Shown here: positions 62,483 to 64,000 of the stretch, one piece after another | Position numbering within the stretch: position 1 is the stretch's first letter | Layout: each line of letters starts with the position of its first letter | DNA from: Dastarcus helophoroides | Taxonomy: Eukaryota > Arthropoda > Insecta > Coleoptera > Bothrideridae | Direction of reading: 5' to 3' | Assembly: GCA_028583605.1 (NCBI GenBank) | Contig: CM053333.1 | Coordinates: forward strand, 30,173,302 to 30,237,301 | Length of the DNA: 64,000 nucleotides | Position numbers and translations under genes: made by a program | The notes under the pieces: generated by a model | Database searches by the model: none | Seen by the model: only the letters and a program-made list of their open reading frames with translations | What the model was told of the DNA's origin: nothing

Positions 62483-62646
62483 AAATGTGAAAAATAAATA
62501 ATAAATAAAATACTATTAAATACCACGCCTTACAAAAAGCGTTTGTTTCTCCTAAATTGAATACCTTGCTGCGGCGTAGAAGTCACCTAAACTTTAAATA
62601 TTAATATTTATTGCATCCCCCTGTCAAAAAGTCACCAGCCGCCACT

Positions 62647-63467
62647 GGTATGTGATTATTCAATTTTTTTATTAATGCGTCGTGAATTGACAGATAGTAT
62701 TCTTGATTCTTGCTTAAATCAAAATAATGCTTGAATATAAATATTCCTCAAGGAAATTATCAGTTTAATTCGTTTTTTGATAAAACTTTGTATTGTTGTT
62801 TATTGTATGCATCATCCTGGTAAAATTTGCGCCAACGCATATGGTTGTGTGAAAGTGACGCATCATTCAATTTTTAAAGTTACCGCCAATGTCTACGTGA
62901 CAAAAGGCACGAAAATTTTTGTTCAAGTTTTATCATGTAATTTAACTAATTTAGACATGTCGATCAACTTTATGTTGCTAAAAGGTCTATTTTAGCGAAA
63001 AGCTTTTATTTAACAGTTCAAAATCGTAATAATATTAAAATCAAAATAAATGACGCAATTTGATTCAGTTTATGATGATTTTCTTTAAACTTATTGGTTC
63101 AGTACCTGACGTACTTCTTTTAAAGTTACATGTTGTAGAATAATTAACCGTGTTATTATCGAGTAAAATAAAAATTTATAGCACAAATCCTATTTTATTG
63201 TTCAAAAATTTTAGTTTTCTTAGGTTGGTTAACGTACAACAATATTATGCGTTGCATTGTGGGGAGGCAGCATGGCGGCAAGTTGAGTGTTAACCAGTTT
63301 TGTGCTTTTTTTTAATATGGTTTAAAACTATGCTTAAAAAAAGTTCACAAAAGTAATCAAACTAAAGTGTCGAAATATACAGCCTGAAAAATGTAACGAG
63401 TTATTGTTGTCATAACCATAAACTGTGCATGTAAACATACCCGGGATTTTGTAAATCAAAATATACT
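62647..63467 (+). promoter_or_regulatory. Upstream region of the right-edge gene
   Basis: Non-satellite sequence. GCAGCATGGCGGCAAG at 63268-63283 matches a YY1-type element often found close to transcription starts of housekeeping genes. No TATA box was identified. The 72-codon frame at 62777 has no recognised domain and is not called. Confidence 0.45.
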
Positions 63468-63645
63468 ATGGCGTCGAACGAGGATTCTTCAAGTGAGGAT
63501 GAAAATAAAGACGGATTTTCGAGAATAAATGATTACAACAGTGTGAAGCTCAAAAATGTGGAGCAAGATTGCAAAAATTGCCAATTCGGTAGTTGTACTT
63601 GCTCGACAGTCCCCCAGTGTTACTATAATGGAATTTCCAATGGAG
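63468..63645 (+). CDS. First coding exon of an unrecognised gene
   Basis: ATG at 63468 (context ACTATGG), then an acidic, Ser-rich, disordered N terminus (MASNEDSSSEDENKDGFSRI) and a Cys cluster CKNCQFGSCTCSTVPQCYY. A donor ggtatgt follows at 63646, so the coding exon is 178 nt and ends with a split codon. The gene continues beyond the window. I do not recognise the protein. The Cys pattern could bind metal or be a lipidation site, but that is speculation. Confidence 0.6.
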
Positions 63646-64000
63646 GTATGTTGTGGTTTGGTTTATTTATAAATACCCGATTTTGTTCCAATTCATAGAA
63701 ACGATCATTTTCCCCGTTTTTCAATTGTTAATAGTTGCAATTGGTTCAAATAATATATTTGTTGGTATTAAGTAATTTAATGTTGTTTTTGTTTACAAGT
63801 GTGATGGCAAGTTGTATGACAGCAAAGTAAATACTGAATATGCTATATTATTTGTGAGTTTTATTTAATTAATAATAAATCAATGATTCGCTTTTATTCT
63901 CTTTTTAGTTTTAGATTCTTTAACCCAGACAACACAACTTTTTTTATTATACAGGGTGCCTTAAATTGCATGACATAAGATATTACATATGTTGCAACAG
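63646..64000 (+). other. Intron 1 start of the right-edge gene
   Basis: AT-rich, no second exon or repeat recognised before the window ends. Confidence 0.5.

Larger units (their letters stand above)
57606..62646. mobile_element. Composite element with hAT-like ends
   Basis: The left end AAGTGGCGGCTGGTCC and the right end (reversed) CAGTGGCGGCTGGTGACT share AGTGGCGGCTGGT, a hAT-type terminus. The left subterminal region is CG-rich (AGAGCGCAAGAGCGCGCGCA). Between the ends lie satellite, a nested solo LTR and a nested non-autonomous element. An unconvincing 8-bp flank (GTAACACA/GTATGTGA) is the only candidate duplication. Whether both ends belong to one insertion is an inference. Confidence 0.5.

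Noticed and set aside
62777..62995. 72-codon plus frame upstream of the right-edge gene
   Set aside because: No recognised domain and no supporting splice or start context. It is plausible chance ORF length in this composition.

Overview
This is a window of a very AT-rich animal nuclear genome. It is almost certainly an insect, and a beetle is my best guess from the gene sequences and repeat types, but the window alone cannot prove that. Three genuine protein-coding genes can be supported. The first is a complete Sec6/EXOC3 exocyst subunit gene on the minus strand (8 coding exons, 6114-16102, 749 codons). The second is a complete vig/SERBP1 (HABP4/PAI-RBP1 family) gene on the plus strand (8 coding exons, 34220-55719, 422 codons). 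The third is the first coding exon of an unrecognised plus-strand gene at the right edge (63468-63645). For Sec6 and vig the exons join in frame at GT/AG boundaries and give proteins of the usual family length.

Two vig introns hold a paralogous pair of sequences with the full architecture of H/ACA box snoRNAs: hairpin, H box, hairpin, ACA, with the pocket-to-box spacing rule obeyed. The two differ by a compensatory base-pair change in the second hairpin. They are the best-supported new non-coding genes in the window.

Everything else is mobile DNA or its debris. The main family, called LINE-A here, is an APE-type non-LTR retrotransposon present as eight pieces: 81-177, 916-3717 (two inverted parts), 12598-12853, 19512-19971, 20006-23242, 27094-27139, 28382-31977 and 37116-37223. 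Other non-LTR pieces are LINE-B (3845-4680), LINE-C (4690-5118) and an RNase H-bearing LINE-D (8430-9062 and 54603-54894). There are three solo LTRs of one LTR family (557-869, 18095-18471, 59340-59689), two inverted pieces of a Ty3/gypsy pol gene (23243-24474 and 27140-28381), a mariner (37960-39242), a Tigger/pogo element (48287-50713), two regions bounded by hAT-like ends (25316-33767 and about 57606-62646), a piggyBac-type MITE (35477-35703), a pogo-type MITE (44411-44652) and several fold-back elements.

Layout: 1-5.7 kb, retrotransposon debris; 5.7-16.1 kb, Sec6 with a 6.5-kb fourth intron full of repeats; 16.1-20 kb, degenerate satellite with a solo LTR; 20-32 kb, a large inverted duplication in which a gypsy fragment carries LINE-A at the same junction in both arms; 32-34 kb, satellite and a hAT-like end; 34.2-57.3 kb, vig with transposon-laden introns 2, 3 and 7; 57.6-62.6 kb, a composite hAT-like element; 62.6-64 kb, upstream region and first exon of the last gene.

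Between these lies a pervasive degenerate repeat of roughly 17-20 bp (consensus near GTCGAAATTTCGAGATTAAA, drifting to GTCGAAATTTTGAAAAA). It fills most introns and intergenic DNA, changes orientation along the window, and generates many spurious short open frames. I found no CRISPR array, operon or prokaryotic feature, and no tRNA or rRNA gene by eye.
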